A stretch of 64,000 nt of DNA from CAWCDJ01 sp963796485 (lineage in GTDB: Bacteria > Acidobacteriota > Terriglobia > Bryobacterales > Bryobacteraceae), in assembly GCA_963796485.1 (NCBI GenBank), contig CAWCLV010000006.1, forward strand, positions 186,001 through 250,000, in the 5' to 3' direction. The notes beneath the pieces were generated by a model, which saw only the letters and a list, made by a program, of their open reading frames with translations, did not search any database and had not been told where the DNA came from. The position numbers and the translations under genes were made by a program. Shown here in pieces: positions 50,687-62,412 of the stretch; the first letter of the stretch is position 1, and each line of letters starts with the position of its first letter.

Positions 50687-51907
50687 ATGAAAATCCTGGT
50701 CATTGGCGGTGGAGGAAGAGAGCACGCGCTGGTTTGGAAGCTGGCGCAGTCGAGCGGCGTCGAACTCTATGCGGCGCCCGGCAATCCGGGGATCGCGCGA
50801 ATTGCCAAGTGCCTGACGCCGGCGCAGGCGGAGGAGTTGGCGCCCGACCTCACGGTGGTCGGGCCGGAGGTCCCGCTGGTCGAGGGGATCGTCGACCGCT
50901 ACCGGGCCCGGGGATTGAGGATTGTCGGACCCACGCAGGAGGCGGCCCGCCTGGAAGGCAGTAAGATTTTCGCAAAGCACTTTCTTGTGCAAAGTTCCAT
51001 ACCGACCGCCGGGTTCGTCACGGCCGATACCCCCGAGCAGGCCCGCAAGGCGATGGACCGGTTCGGCTTCCCGGTGGTGCTCAAAGCCGACGGGCTGGCC
51101 GCCGGCAAAGGCGTGGTCATCGCGCATGACCGCGAAGAAGCGGAAGCCGCGCTGCGTTCGCTCCGGGGCAAGTTGGTGGTGGAAGAGTTCCTGACCGGGG
51201 ATGAGGTCAGCTTCATTGCCCTGTGCGACGGGCGCGACGCGCTGCCCCTGGCGCCGACGCAGGACCACAAGGCCGTGTTCGACCTCGATCGCGGGCCGAA
51301 TACCGGAGGCATGGGCGCCTACTGCGATTCGCGAATCCTGAGCGCGTCCCAGATGAAGGAAGTTCTGGACCGCGTGATCCGGCCGACCGTGGAACGCACC
51401 GGTTTTACGGGCTTCCTCTACGCCGGGCTGATGATGACGGAAGCCGGCCCCAAGGTCCTGGAGTTCAACGTCCGGCTGGGCGATCCCGAAACGCAGCCGC
51501 TGATGCACCGCATGGCTTCCGACTTCGTTCCGGTGTTGATGGCTGCGGCCGAAGGACGGCTTGGGGACACGCGGCTCGAATGGAAGTCCGACCCGAGTGT
51601 CTGCGTGGTGCTGACGTCCGGCGGGTATCCGGGCGCTTTCGAACCGGGAAAAGCGATTCACGGAATCGAAGAAGCCGAAGCCGCCGGGGCAACGGTTTTC
51701 CACGCCGGCACGCGCATGGGGGCGAACGGGCTGGAAACAGCGGGCGGGCGGGTACTCGGAGTCACGGGCACGGGGGCCGGCCTGGCGGCAGCAATCCACA
51801 AAACTTATGACGCCGTCCGCCGTATCCGCTTCGACGGCATGCATTACCGCAAGGACATTGGCCGCAAAGGGTTGGGACGCTACAATGGAAAGACAGCGGG
51901 GACGTAG
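50687..51907 (+). CDS. purD: phosphoribosylamine-glycine ligase PurD
   Basis: The 406-residue ATP-grasp enzyme makes GAR in purine synthesis. Typical sequences are MKILVIGGGGREHALVWKL, GPEVPLVEGIVDRYRARG, KADGLAAGKGVVIA, EEFLTGDEVSFIALCDGRD, APTQDHKAVFDLDRGPNTGG, GMGAYCDSRILS and LEFNVRLGDPETQPLM. The ATG at 50687 is the start nearest the family N-terminus. The stop TAG at 51905-51907 lies within the 5' end of tRNA-Arg. Confidence 0.95.
   Translation: MKILVIGGGGREHALVWKLAQSSGVELYAAPGNPGIARIAKCLTPAQAEELAPDLTVVGPEVPLVEGIVDRYRARGLRIVGPTQEAARLEGSKIFAKHFLVQSSIPTAGFVTADTPEQARKAMDRFGFPVVLKADGLAAGKGVVIAHDREEAEAALRSLRGKLVVEEFLTGDEVSFIALCDGRDALPLAPTQDHKAVFDLDRGPNTGGMGAYCDSRILSASQMKEVLDRVIRPTVERTGFTGFLYAGLMMTEAGPKVLEFNVRLGDPETQPLMHRMASDFVPVLMAAAEGRLGDTRLEWKSDPSVCVVLTSGGYPGAFEPGKAIHGIEEAEAAGATVFHAGTRMGANGLETAGGRVLGVTGTGAGLAAAIHKTYDAVRRIRFDGMHYRKDIGRKGLGRYNGKTAGT
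51858..51886 (+). promoter_or_regulatory. intragenic promoter for tRNA-Arg in the end of purD
   Basis: TTGGCC (51858-51863), a 17-base spacer and TACAAT (51881-51886) lie in the last codons of purD, 12 bases before the tRNA 5' end. Consensus spacing and position make a tRNA promoter likely. Confidence 0.55.
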
Positions 51908-51974
51908 CTCAGATGGATAGAGCGGTCGCCTCCTAAGCGACAGGTCGGCAGTTCGAATCTGCCCGTCCCTACCA
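51898..51974 (+). tRNA. tRNA-Arg(CCT)
   Basis: The 77-base gene has acceptor GGGGACG pairing with CGTCCCT (first pair G-T), a D arm AGCTCAGATGGATAGAGC, anticodon stem GTCGC/GCGAC with loop CTCCTAA (anticodon CCT), a T arm GGCAG-TTCGAAT-CTGCC and encoded CCA. It reads AGG codons. Its first 10 bases overlap the purD stop region. Confidence 0.95.
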
Positions 51975-52001
51975 CTTCCACCTCCCCCGGGGAAGAGCGA
52001 G

Positions 52002-55454
<3,453 letters not shown>

Positions 55455-55537
55455 CCGCGAGCAAACGGTCCCCGGTCCGCGCTAGAATCACAATATCGCA
55501 CCCGTCCGTGAGCACCGCGGCTTTGCGAGCGCATCCC

Positions 55538-57418
55538 ATGACTACCGCTACCAGTAACCGAGCTCAGGAGTTTCGCGACCAACTGTCCCGCCGCGTTCTG
55601 GTTGCCGATGGCGCCATGGGCACCATGCTGTACTCGCGCGGCGTGTTCATTAACCGCTGTTTCGACGAGTTGTGCGTTTCCTCGCCCGACATGGTCCGGC
55701 AGATCCACCAGGAATACGTCAAGGCGGGCGCGGAGATTCTGGAGACGAATACTTTCGGCGCCAGCCGTCCCCGACTTGCCAGTTTCGGCATCGCGGAGAA
55801 ACTGCGGGACATCAATATCGCGGCGGTGCGGCTTGCGCGCGAGGCGGCCAACGGCAATTCGTTTGTCGCGGGAGCCATCGGTCCGCTCGGAGTCCGTATC
55901 GAACCGCTGGGACCGACCTCGTTCGACGAAGCGCGCGCGGCGTTCCGCGAACAGGCGGAAGCCCTCATCGAGGCCGGCATCGATTTGTTCGTCCTGGAAA
56001 CTTTCGGAAACCTGGATGAGCTGCGCCAGGCCGTGACCGCCTGCCGCGAAGCTGCCGGTAGCGACGTTGCGATCATCGCGCAGGTCACGATAGACGATTT
56101 CGGCCACCTTCCCGGCGGCACCGACACCGAGACATTCACGCGCGAGATGGACGCATGGCCGGTGGACGCAATCGGGCTGAACTGCTCGGTAGGTCCGAAG
56201 GCGACGCTCGAGACCATCGAGCAAATGATGCAGTACTCCTCCAAGCCGATGAGCGCGATGCCCAACGCCGGGCTGCCCATGCGCATCGAGGGGCGCAACA
56301 TCTATCTGTGCTCGCCCGAATACATGGCGCAGTATGCGCGCCGCCTGCTGTGGGCGGGAGTGAAGGTGATCGGCGGCTGCTGCGGGACCACGCCCGACCA
56401 CATCAAGCTGATCCGTTCCGAGACGCGCTCGCTGCAACCGCTGCAAAAGAAGCTTGCGGTCACGGTGGAACACCCGGAAGCGAAAGCGCATGCGCTCGCG
56501 CCGGTTCCCGGGGAGAAAAAGTCGAAGCTCGGCGCGAAACTCGCGGCGGGCAAGTTCGCTTCGTTCGTCGAGATTCTGCCGCCCCGCGGTGTGGATGCCT
56601 CGAGCGAGATCGATGGCGCGCGTCATTGCGCCGAGGCGGGCATCGACTGCATCAATGTCCCCGACGGGCCTCGGGCCAGCGCCCGCATGAGCGCGCAGGT
56701 CACCTGCCAGTTGATCCAGCAGCAGGCGGGTATCGAAGCGGTCCTCCACTTCTGCTGCCGGGACCGCAACATTCTCGGAATTCAATCGGAACTGCTGGGC
56801 GCGCACACCGCGGGCATTCGCAACCTGATCTGCATCACGGGCGATCCGCCGCGCATGGGCGCTTACCCCGATGCTACGGCGGTCTTCGACGTGGATGCCA
56901 TCGGCTTGGTAAATATCGTCCGCAACCTGAATCACGGGCTGGATATCGGCGGCAATCCGATGGGCTCGCAGACGGCGCTGCTGATCGGCGTCGGGGCGAA
57001 CCCCGGCGCCCTGAACATGGACGAAGAGATCCGCCGGTTCGAGTGGAAGGTGGAGGCGGGGGCGGAGTACGTCGTCACGCAGCCGGTATTCGACCTGAAC
57101 CTGCTGGAGCAGTTTCTGAAACGCACCGAACACGTGAAGATCCCCGTCCTTTGCGGCATCTGGCCGCTGACGAGTTTTCGTAACGCAGAGTTCATGGTGA
57201 ACGAACTGCGCGTTCCGGTGCCGGAAGAGTTCATGGAGCGGATGCGCCAAGTGGATAACGCGGACCGCGCCCGCGAAGAAGGCGTCGCCATCGCGAGGGA
57301 GATGGTGCAACGCGTTCGGAGCATGGTACAGGGTGTGCAGTTGAGCGCTCCCTTCGGGCGATACCAGATGGCGCTCGACGTCGCCGAAGCCCTAGGTTCC
57401 CGTGAGGCCGCATCATAA
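55538..57418 (+). CDS. bifunctional homocysteine S-methyltransferase / 5,10-methylene-THF reductase
   Basis: The 626-residue protein (YitJ type) has an N-terminal S-methyltransferase (residues about 10-290): VADGAMGTMLYSRG, ETNTFGASRPRLASFG, GLNCSVGP and GGCCGTTPDHI, giving the three Zn-binding cysteines. The C-terminal half (about 320-610) is an MTHFR barrel (FVEILPPRG, INVPDGPRASARMSA, LICITGDPPRMGAYP, VVTQPVFDLNLLEQFL). It links the folate pool to methionine synthesis. GTG at 55508 is a possible earlier start, but the ATG at 55538 is preferred as it needs no alternative codon. Its TAA shares a base with the tsaC ATG. Confidence 0.88.
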   Translation: MTTATSNRAQEFRDQLSRRVLVADGAMGTMLYSRGVFINRCFDELCVSSPDMVRQIHQEYVKAGAEILETNTFGASRPRLASFGIAEKLRDINIAAVRLAREAANGNSFVAGAIGPLGVRIEPLGPTSFDEARAAFREQAEALIEAGIDLFVLETFGNLDELRQAVTACREAAGSDVAIIAQVTIDDFGHLPGGTDTETFTREMDAWPVDAIGLNCSVGPKATLETIEQMMQYSSKPMSAMPNAGLPMRIEGRNIYLCSPEYMAQYARRLLWAGVKVIGGCCGTTPDHIKLIRSETRSLQPLQKKLAVTVEHPEAKAHALAPVPGEKKSKLGAKLAAGKFASFVEILPPRGVDASSEIDGARHCAEAGIDCINVPDGPRASARMSAQVTCQLIQQQAGIEAVLHFCCRDRNILGIQSELLGAHTAGIRNLICITGDPPRMGAYPDATAVFDVDAIGLVNIVRNLNHGLDIGGNPMGSQTALLIGVGANPGALNMDEEIRRFEWKVEAGAEYVVTQPVFDLNLLEQFLKRTEHVKIPVLCGIWPLTSFRNAEFMVNELRVPVPEEFMERMRQVDNADRAREEGVAIAREMVQRVRSMVQGVQLSAPFGRYQMALDVAEALGSREAAS

Positions 57419-58056
57419 TGGCAACCGACCTGGTCGAGATCAATTCTGAAGAGCCCCAGCCGGAAGCACTGGAGCGAGCCGCCGCCGCCGTGCGCCGCGG
57501 TAAGGTAGTGGCCATCCCCAGCGATGCGCTTTACACGCTGGTGGCGGACCCGTTCAACCTGCGCGCGGTCACGCAGGTGTTCAAGGCGAAAGGACGCGAG
57601 CCGCACCGCTCGCTGCCGTTGCTGGTGCGCGACGTCATGATGGCGGAAGAGTTCGCCGGCGAACTGAACAACCGGTTTTTCATCCTGGCGCGGCGCTTCT
57701 GGCCGGGGCCTCTGACCGTGATCGTGCCCGCCTCGGCGAAAGTCCCGCTTAAAGTGACGGGCAATACCGGCAGGCTGGCGCTCCGGCAGTCGCGGTCGAA
57801 ATTGGCCAACCAGCTTACGGCGATGCTCAACCAGCCGCTGATTTCGACCAGCGCCAATATCTCGAGTCATCCCACCTGCCGCAGCGGTATCGAAGTCTTC
57901 GGCATGATGGACGGCCGGGTGGATCTGGTCCTCGATGGTGGAATGTGTGCGGGGCCCGGAGCAACCACGGTGGATATTACGGAGCCCGTCTGGAAACTCA
58001 TCAAGACCGGAGCGATTGAAGAGAAAGAAATTGCCGAGTGTTTGCAGCCGTCCTGA
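57418..58056 (+). CDS. tsaC: L-threonylcarbamoyladenylate synthase (TsaC/Sua5/YrdC)
   Basis: The 212-residue protein makes threonylcarbamoyl-AMP for the tRNA t6A modification. Visible are AIPSDALYTLVADPFN, VFKAKGREPHRSLPLLV, WPGPLTVIVPAS, LALRQSRSKLANQL, STSANIS and VDLVLDGGMCAGPGATTVDI. It lacks the C-terminal Sua5 domain, so it is the short YrdC/TsaC form. Translational coupling to the upstream methyltransferase is by TAATG. Confidence 0.9.
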   Translation: MATDLVEINSEEPQPEALERAAAAVRRGKVVAIPSDALYTLVADPFNLRAVTQVFKAKGREPHRSLPLLVRDVMMAEEFAGELNNRFFILARRFWPGPLTVIVPASAKVPLKVTGNTGRLALRQSRSKLANQLTAMLNQPLISTSANISSHPTCRSGIEVFGMMDGRVDLVLDGGMCAGPGATTVDITEPVWKLIKTGAIEEKEIAECLQPS

Positions 58057-58071
58057 CCGGGCTGCTTTCTG

Positions 58072-58102
58072 TTGAGCCCTGAGCCCTCCGCTGGACTATA
58101 CT
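58072..58102 (+). promoter_or_regulatory. candidate promoter of the secreted Cys/His peptide
   Basis: TTGAGC (58072-58077) and TATACT (58097-58102) are separated by 19 bases, longer than the optimum. The -10 lies 10 bases before the GTG start, so the mRNA would have almost no leader. Confidence 0.4.
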
Positions 58103-58112
58103 GTTTAACACG

Positions 58113-58472
58113 GTGTCGAGGGCGATCGCTGTCATTCAGTTACTCCTGCTGGCGTTGAACTGCGCGCCAGGCCTGTTCGCCACGCCCGAAAGCGTTTTGC
58201 CTGCATGTTGCCGCCGGGACGGACGCCATCACTGCACGATGCGGTTGGCGGCTCCCGCTTCGGGGCGGGCGTGGACCTCGAACCAACCACCCTGCTCGCA
58301 ATTCCCCACTAGCGCCACCGCCGTGCACAACCCGAACTGTGCGCCCGCACCTTCGCGTGCCGCCGTTGCTGTCCAGCGTGCGGCTCGTACGGCGATGGGA
58401 AACGCCGGCGAAACGCCGTATCGGGCGCCTTTTCGTACCGGTTCACAAAAGCGCGGCCCTCCCGCTGAGTAG
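58113..58472 (+). CDS. secreted small protein with CCRRDG-HHC motif next to a TonB receptor
   Basis: The 119-residue protein starts at GTG; residues 1-23 are a signal peptide (SRAIAVIQLLLLALNCAPGL, cut near FA). Immediately after comes LPACCRRDGRHHCTM, a dense Cys2-Arg2-x3-His2-Cys cluster suited to metal or heme binding, and a second Cys pair (PPCSQFP, NPNCAPAPS) lies further on. The C-terminal third is Arg/Ala/Gly-rich and low in structure. Similar short Cys/His peptides next to TonB-dependent receptors are a recurring acidobacterial arrangement in my recollection; this is not checked. Stop TAG lies in the left arm of the repeat at 58469-58546. Confidence 0.6.
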   Translation: MSRAIAVIQLLLLALNCAPGLFATPESVLPACCRRDGRHHCTMRLAAPASGRAWTSNQPPCSQFPTSATAVHNPNCAPAPSRAAVAVQRAARTAMGNAGETPYRAPFRTGSQKRGPPAE

Positions 58473-58546
58473 GGTAGGCCTCCGGCCTGCCCAGCGCGCG
58501 AAGCGCGCCTTGCGACGCGATGGGCAGGCCAGGAGGCCTACCCTAC
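58469..58546. repeat. palindromic repeat, locus D, upstream of the TonB receptor
   Basis: The left arm 58469-58493 (GTAGGGTAGGCCTCCGGCCT and so on) and right arm 58521-58546 match with a single one-base bulge. The loop holds a second small hairpin GCGCGCGAAGCGCGC. The right arm ends only 3 bases before AGGAGGG, the ribosome site of the TonB receptor gene whose ATG is at 58557. The GTAGGCCTCC core is shared with loci A, B, C1 and C2. Confidence 0.85.
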
Positions 58547-58556
58547 AGGAGGGAAT

Positions 58557-60767
58557 ATGCTGAAAAGTCAGAAATTTCTTATTGCGATTTGTGTTTCTGC
58601 AGCGATTCCGCTGGCGGCCACCGTTTTCGGGCACATCCGGGGCGTCGCTCACGACCCCGACCACCGGCCCGTAGCGGAAGCCAAAGTGACCCTGAGTTCG
58701 GTCTCTTCCGAGTTCCGCGAGACCGCGGAAACCGATGCCGGCGGCGGCTTCGAATTTTCGGCTGTGCCCGTTGGCAGCTACCGTGTTTCGGTCGCGAAAG
58801 AGGGCTTCGCTCCGCTCGAAGAGACGTTCCTGGTGACGTCCGGGAGCGCGCCCGTGCTCCACTTTCAACTCCAGCTCCAGGCGTCGCACTCGGCGGTGCA
58901 GGTGACGGAGCAGGCCGAAACCGTCAACCCGCAATCCGCGACCCCCGCTACGGTGGTCAGCCGCAGCGATATCGACAGGACGCCCGGAGCGGACCAAAGC
59001 AACAGCCTGCGGATGATCACGAGCTTCGTGCCCGGGGCCTACATGGCCCACGACATGCTTCACGTTCGCGGAGGTCACGGGATCTCCTGGCTCATCGACG
59101 GCGTGCCGGTGCCGAACAGCAGCATTGGCAGCAACGTCGGCGTGCAGTTCGACCCCAAGGACATCGATTACCTCGAAGTCCAGCGCGGCGGCTACTCCGC
59201 CGACTACGGCGACCGTACTTATGGAGTTTTCAACATCGTGCCCCGCAGCGGATTCGAGCGCGACAACGAAGGCGAACTCACCACAACCTACGGCAGCTTT
59301 CACCAGACGAATGACGAGCTCACTCTGGGCGGCCACAGCCAGCGGTTCGCGTGGTATGTCGGACTCAACGGCAATCGCAGCGATTTCGGTTTGGCGACTC
59401 CCGGGCCCGACATCATTCACGATCGCGCCAGCGGGCTCGGGGGCTTCGGCACCCTGATCTACAATTGGACGCCGAAGGACCAGTTGCGGTTGGTTACCTC
59501 GATACGCCGCGACGATTACCAGATCCCCAACGCGCCCGACGATCAGGGCGCCGGCGTCCGCGATAACGAGCGCGAACGCGACGCCCTGGCCAATTTTTCC
59601 TGGGTGCACGAAGCGTCCGCGGGCGTGTTGCTGACGGTCTCGCCGTTCTACCATTTCAACCGCGCCCAATATTTGGGCGGCCCCAACGATCCCGGCATCA
59701 GCACGGGGGATAGTCTAGACTCGCAGTACGGGGGCGCGCAGGTTACGCTCAGTGCCGTCACCGGCCGGCACAATGCGAGAATCGGCGTGTACGGCTATGG
59801 CGAGCGCGACAGCCATCAGTTCGGACTCACCGCAAACGACGGCTCCGGGCTCGCGCTGAATCAGCGGAACAATCCCGCCGGCGGTCTGGCCGCGCTGTTC
59901 CTCGAAGACCAGTTTCGTCTGAACCAGTGGGTCACGCTGAACGGGGGCGTCAGGCTCACCCATTTCGGAGGCCCTGTGTCGGAAAACGCGGTGGACCCGC
60001 GCGCCGGGCTGGCCTTGCGCATCCCGCGGCTGAACTGGGTGGTGCGCGGCTTCTACGGCCGCTACTATCAGGCGCCTCCGCTCTCCACCGTCGCAGGCGC
60101 GCTGCTCGATTTCGCGGCGGGGCAGGGCTACGGATTCACGCCGCTACACGGCGAGCGCGACGAGGAAAACCAGATCGGCATTGCCATTCCGATGCGCGGC
60201 TGGACGCTCGATGCGAATCACTTTCACACCAAGAGCCGCAACTACTTCGACCACGACGCGCTCGGCAACTCCAGCCTGTTTCTTCCGTTGACCATTCAGG
60301 GCGCGCGGATCGACGGCTGGGAGGTCACGCTGCAATCGCCGCTGCTGTTGCGGCGCGGCAAGATGCACCTGGCTTACTCCCATCAGCGCGCGGAAGGCTG
60401 GGGCGATGTCACGGGAGGGCTCACGACGTTCGACGGAGCCCAGGACCTCTTTCTGCTGGACCACGATCAGCAGAACACCCTCAGCCTGGGCGGAAATATC
60501 GACCTTCACCGCGGCGCCTGGGCGGCGGCAAACCTCTATTACGGCTCCGGCTTCCCCGATAACGGCGGCCCCGCGCGCCTGCCCGCCCATACCACCCTGG
60601 ACGTCTCGATGGGTAAGTCGCTGGGCGAGAGGTGGACGCTGTCGCTTCAGGCCATCAACATCGCCAACCGGCGCTTCCTGCTGGACAATAGCCTGACCTT
60701 CGGCGGAACACACTATTTCGAGCCCCGCCAGATTTACGCCGAAGTCCGCTACCGCTTTCACTTTTAG
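58557..60767 (+). CDS. TonB-dependent receptor with carboxypeptidase-regulatory-like N-terminus
   Basis: The 736-residue outer-membrane receptor has a signal peptide (LIAICVSAAIPLAATVF), then a beta-sandwich carboxypeptidase-regulatory-like domain (GHIRGVAHDPDHRPVAEAKV, AGGGFEFSAVPVGSYRVSVA), a plug (VLHFQLQL, SWLIDGVPVPNSSIGSNVGV, GGYSADYGDRTYGVFNI) and a 22-strand-type barrel ending YAEVRYRFHF with terminal Phe. It takes up a large ligand by TonB energy. Ligand is unknown. It follows the Cys/His peptide, whose metal-like motif hints at a metal or metal-chelate ligand. SD is AGGAGGG. Confidence 0.9.
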   Translation: MLKSQKFLIAICVSAAIPLAATVFGHIRGVAHDPDHRPVAEAKVTLSSVSSEFRETAETDAGGGFEFSAVPVGSYRVSVAKEGFAPLEETFLVTSGSAPVLHFQLQLQASHSAVQVTEQAETVNPQSATPATVVSRSDIDRTPGADQSNSLRMITSFVPGAYMAHDMLHVRGGHGISWLIDGVPVPNSSIGSNVGVQFDPKDIDYLEVQRGGYSADYGDRTYGVFNIVPRSGFERDNEGELTTTYGSFHQTNDELTLGGHSQRFAWYVGLNGNRSDFGLATPGPDIIHDRASGLGGFGTLIYNWTPKDQLRLVTSIRRDDYQIPNAPDDQGAGVRDNERERDALANFSWVHEASAGVLLTVSPFYHFNRAQYLGGPNDPGISTGDSLDSQYGGAQVTLSAVTGRHNARIGVYGYGERDSHQFGLTANDGSGLALNQRNNPAGGLAALFLEDQFRLNQWVTLNGGVRLTHFGGPVSENAVDPRAGLALRIPRLNWVVRGFYGRYYQAPPLSTVAGALLDFAAGQGYGFTPLHGERDEENQIGIAIPMRGWTLDANHFHTKSRNYFDHDALGNSSLFLPLTIQGARIDGWEVTLQSPLLLRRGKMHLAYSHQRAEGWGDVTGGLTTFDGAQDLFLLDHDQQNTLSLGGNIDLHRGAWAAANLYYGSGFPDNGGPARLPAHTTLDVSMGKSLGERWTLSLQAINIANRRFLLDNSLTFGGTHYFEPRQIYAEVRYRFHF

Positions 60768-60796
60768 GCCGCGAATCGTGAACAATAGAAATTGTC

Positions 60797-61243
60797 ATGA
60801 CGATTGCCGATCTTTCCCGGATCGCCGGCCGGAGCTACCCCGCGCGGCGGTGCACGCAGAACCTGGTGGGGGGCGCCAGCCCGATCCAGGCCACGAACTT
60901 CTCGATGGGCCACGTGACACTCGAGCCGGACGGCGGCCAGGTGCCCTGGCATAACCAGGAGCAGGAAGAGGTCTACTTCATCATCGAAGGCAGCGGCGAA
61001 ATGTGCCTTGGCTCGGAGCGAATCGCCGTCCAGACGGGGCAGGCCGTGTATATCCCGCCCACGGTTTTCCATCAACTCACGAACACGGGCCACCGGCCGA
61101 TGCGCATGCTCTACTGCTACGGGCCCGCGGGCGACGTGGCGCACTGGCGCCAGGAACTCAGCGGAACGCTGCCGCGCGCGGGCGTCGAAGCACCGCCGCT
61201 TCCCGCGGGCGCGCACCCGCAGTGCACGCAGAAACCGGAATAA
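60797..61243 (+). CDS. cupin-domain protein
   Basis: The 148-residue protein is a single cupin: WHNQEQEEVYFIIEGSGEM and QAVYIPPTVFHQLTN provide the two cupin motifs with His, Glu and His metal ligands (His52-type and His in FHQL). The tail (GAHPQCTQKPE) is unstructured. Small cupins of this kind bind metal and a sugar or keto acid. The Gfo/Idh/MocA gene begins 6 bases later on the same strand, so they may act on one substrate. Confidence 0.85.
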   Translation: MTIADLSRIAGRSYPARRCTQNLVGGASPIQATNFSMGHVTLEPDGGQVPWHNQEQEEVYFIIEGSGEMCLGSERIAVQTGQAVYIPPTVFHQLTNTGHRPMRMLYCYGPAGDVAHWRQELSGTLPRAGVEAPPLPAGAHPQCTQKPE

Positions 61244-61248
61244 CAGCC

Positions 61249-62412
61249 ATGAGCCAGAAGACGATTCATTCCGTCGGCGTCATCATGAACGGCGTCACCG
61301 GACGCATGGGCCTCAACCAGCACCTGCGCCGGTCTTTGTACGCCATCATGCAACAGGGCGGCGTGCCGCTCGGCGATTCCGAGGCGATCATGCCCCGCCC
61401 GCTGCTGGTTGGCCGCAGCCCCTCCAAGCTGGAAGCGATTTCGAAGGAGTGCGGCGGGCTGCCCTGGACGACCAGGCTCGACGAAGCTCTCGCCAGCCCG
61501 GACTACTCGATCTACTTCGATGCCCAGACCACGGACCGGCGCGCCGATGCCGTCCGTTGCGCGATAGCCGCCGGCAAGCATGTCTATTGCGAGAAGCCCG
61601 TTTCGGGCAGCGTCGAGACCGCTCTGGACCTGTATTGCCTGGCCCGGCGCGCGGGCGTCAAACACGGGGTGGTGCAGGACAAGCTCTGGCTGCCCGGCCT
61701 GCTCAAATTGCAGACGCTTCGCGATCTCGGCTTCTTCGGCCGGATCCTTTCGGTGCGCGGAGAGTTCGGCTACTGGGTGTTCGAAGGCGATACGGTGCCC
61801 GCGCAGCGGCCGTCGTGGAATTATCGGAAAGAGGATGGCGGCGGCATCATTCTCGACATGCTCTGCCACTGGCGCTACGTGCTCGACAACGTGTTCGCCC
61901 CCGTCAAAGCCGTGTCCTGCGTGGGCGCCACCCACATTCCCTCACGTACCGATGAGGCGGGACGCGCTTACGAATGCACGGCCGACGATTCGGCTTATGC
62001 GACTTTCGAACTGGAAGGCGGCATCATCGCGCATTTCAACTCGTCGTGGTGCGTGCGGGTGCGGCGCGACGACCTGTTGACCTTGCAGGTGGATGGAACC
62101 AAAGGCAGCGCCGTGGCGGGATTGCGGCACTGCTGGATCCAGCATTACGGCGGCACCCCCCGCCCCGTCTGGAATCCCGACATCGAAAGCCCGCTCGATT
62201 ATTTCGACGGCTGGCAAAGGGTTCCGGAACAGACAGGGTTCGACAACGCCTTCAAGCGGCAGTGGGAACTGTTCCTGCGCCACGTCGTCAAAGACGAACC
62301 GTTCCGCTGGGACCTGCTGGAGGGCGCCAAGGGCGTGCAACTCGCCGAAAAGGGCCTCGAATCCTGGCGAAAGCGCGCCTGGGTGGATGTCCCGGCGATT
62401 ACGGCCGGTTGA
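61249..62412 (+). CDS. Gfo/Idh/MocA-family NAD(P)-dependent oxidoreductase
   Basis: The 387-residue protein has a modified N-terminal Rossmann part (VGVIMNGVTGRMGLNQHLRR) and the family catalytic motif AGKHVYCEKPVSG with its Lys, followed by AGVKHGVVQDKLWLPGLLKL and DGGGIILDMLCHWRYV, which contains the His-type substrate loop. The C-terminal half is a beta-sheet substrate domain. It probably oxidises or reduces a sugar or inositol derivative. The 14-base 3' overlap with larB is convergent. Confidence 0.85.
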   Translation: MSQKTIHSVGVIMNGVTGRMGLNQHLRRSLYAIMQQGGVPLGDSEAIMPRPLLVGRSPSKLEAISKECGGLPWTTRLDEALASPDYSIYFDAQTTDRRADAVRCAIAAGKHVYCEKPVSGSVETALDLYCLARRAGVKHGVVQDKLWLPGLLKLQTLRDLGFFGRILSVRGEFGYWVFEGDTVPAQRPSWNYRKEDGGGIILDMLCHWRYVLDNVFAPVKAVSCVGATHIPSRTDEAGRAYECTADDSAYATFELEGGIIAHFNSSWCVRVRRDDLLTLQVDGTKGSAVAGLRHCWIQHYGGTPRPVWNPDIESPLDYFDGWQRVPEQTGFDNAFKRQWELFLRHVVKDEPFRWDLLEGAKGVQLAEKGLESWRKRAWVDVPAITAG

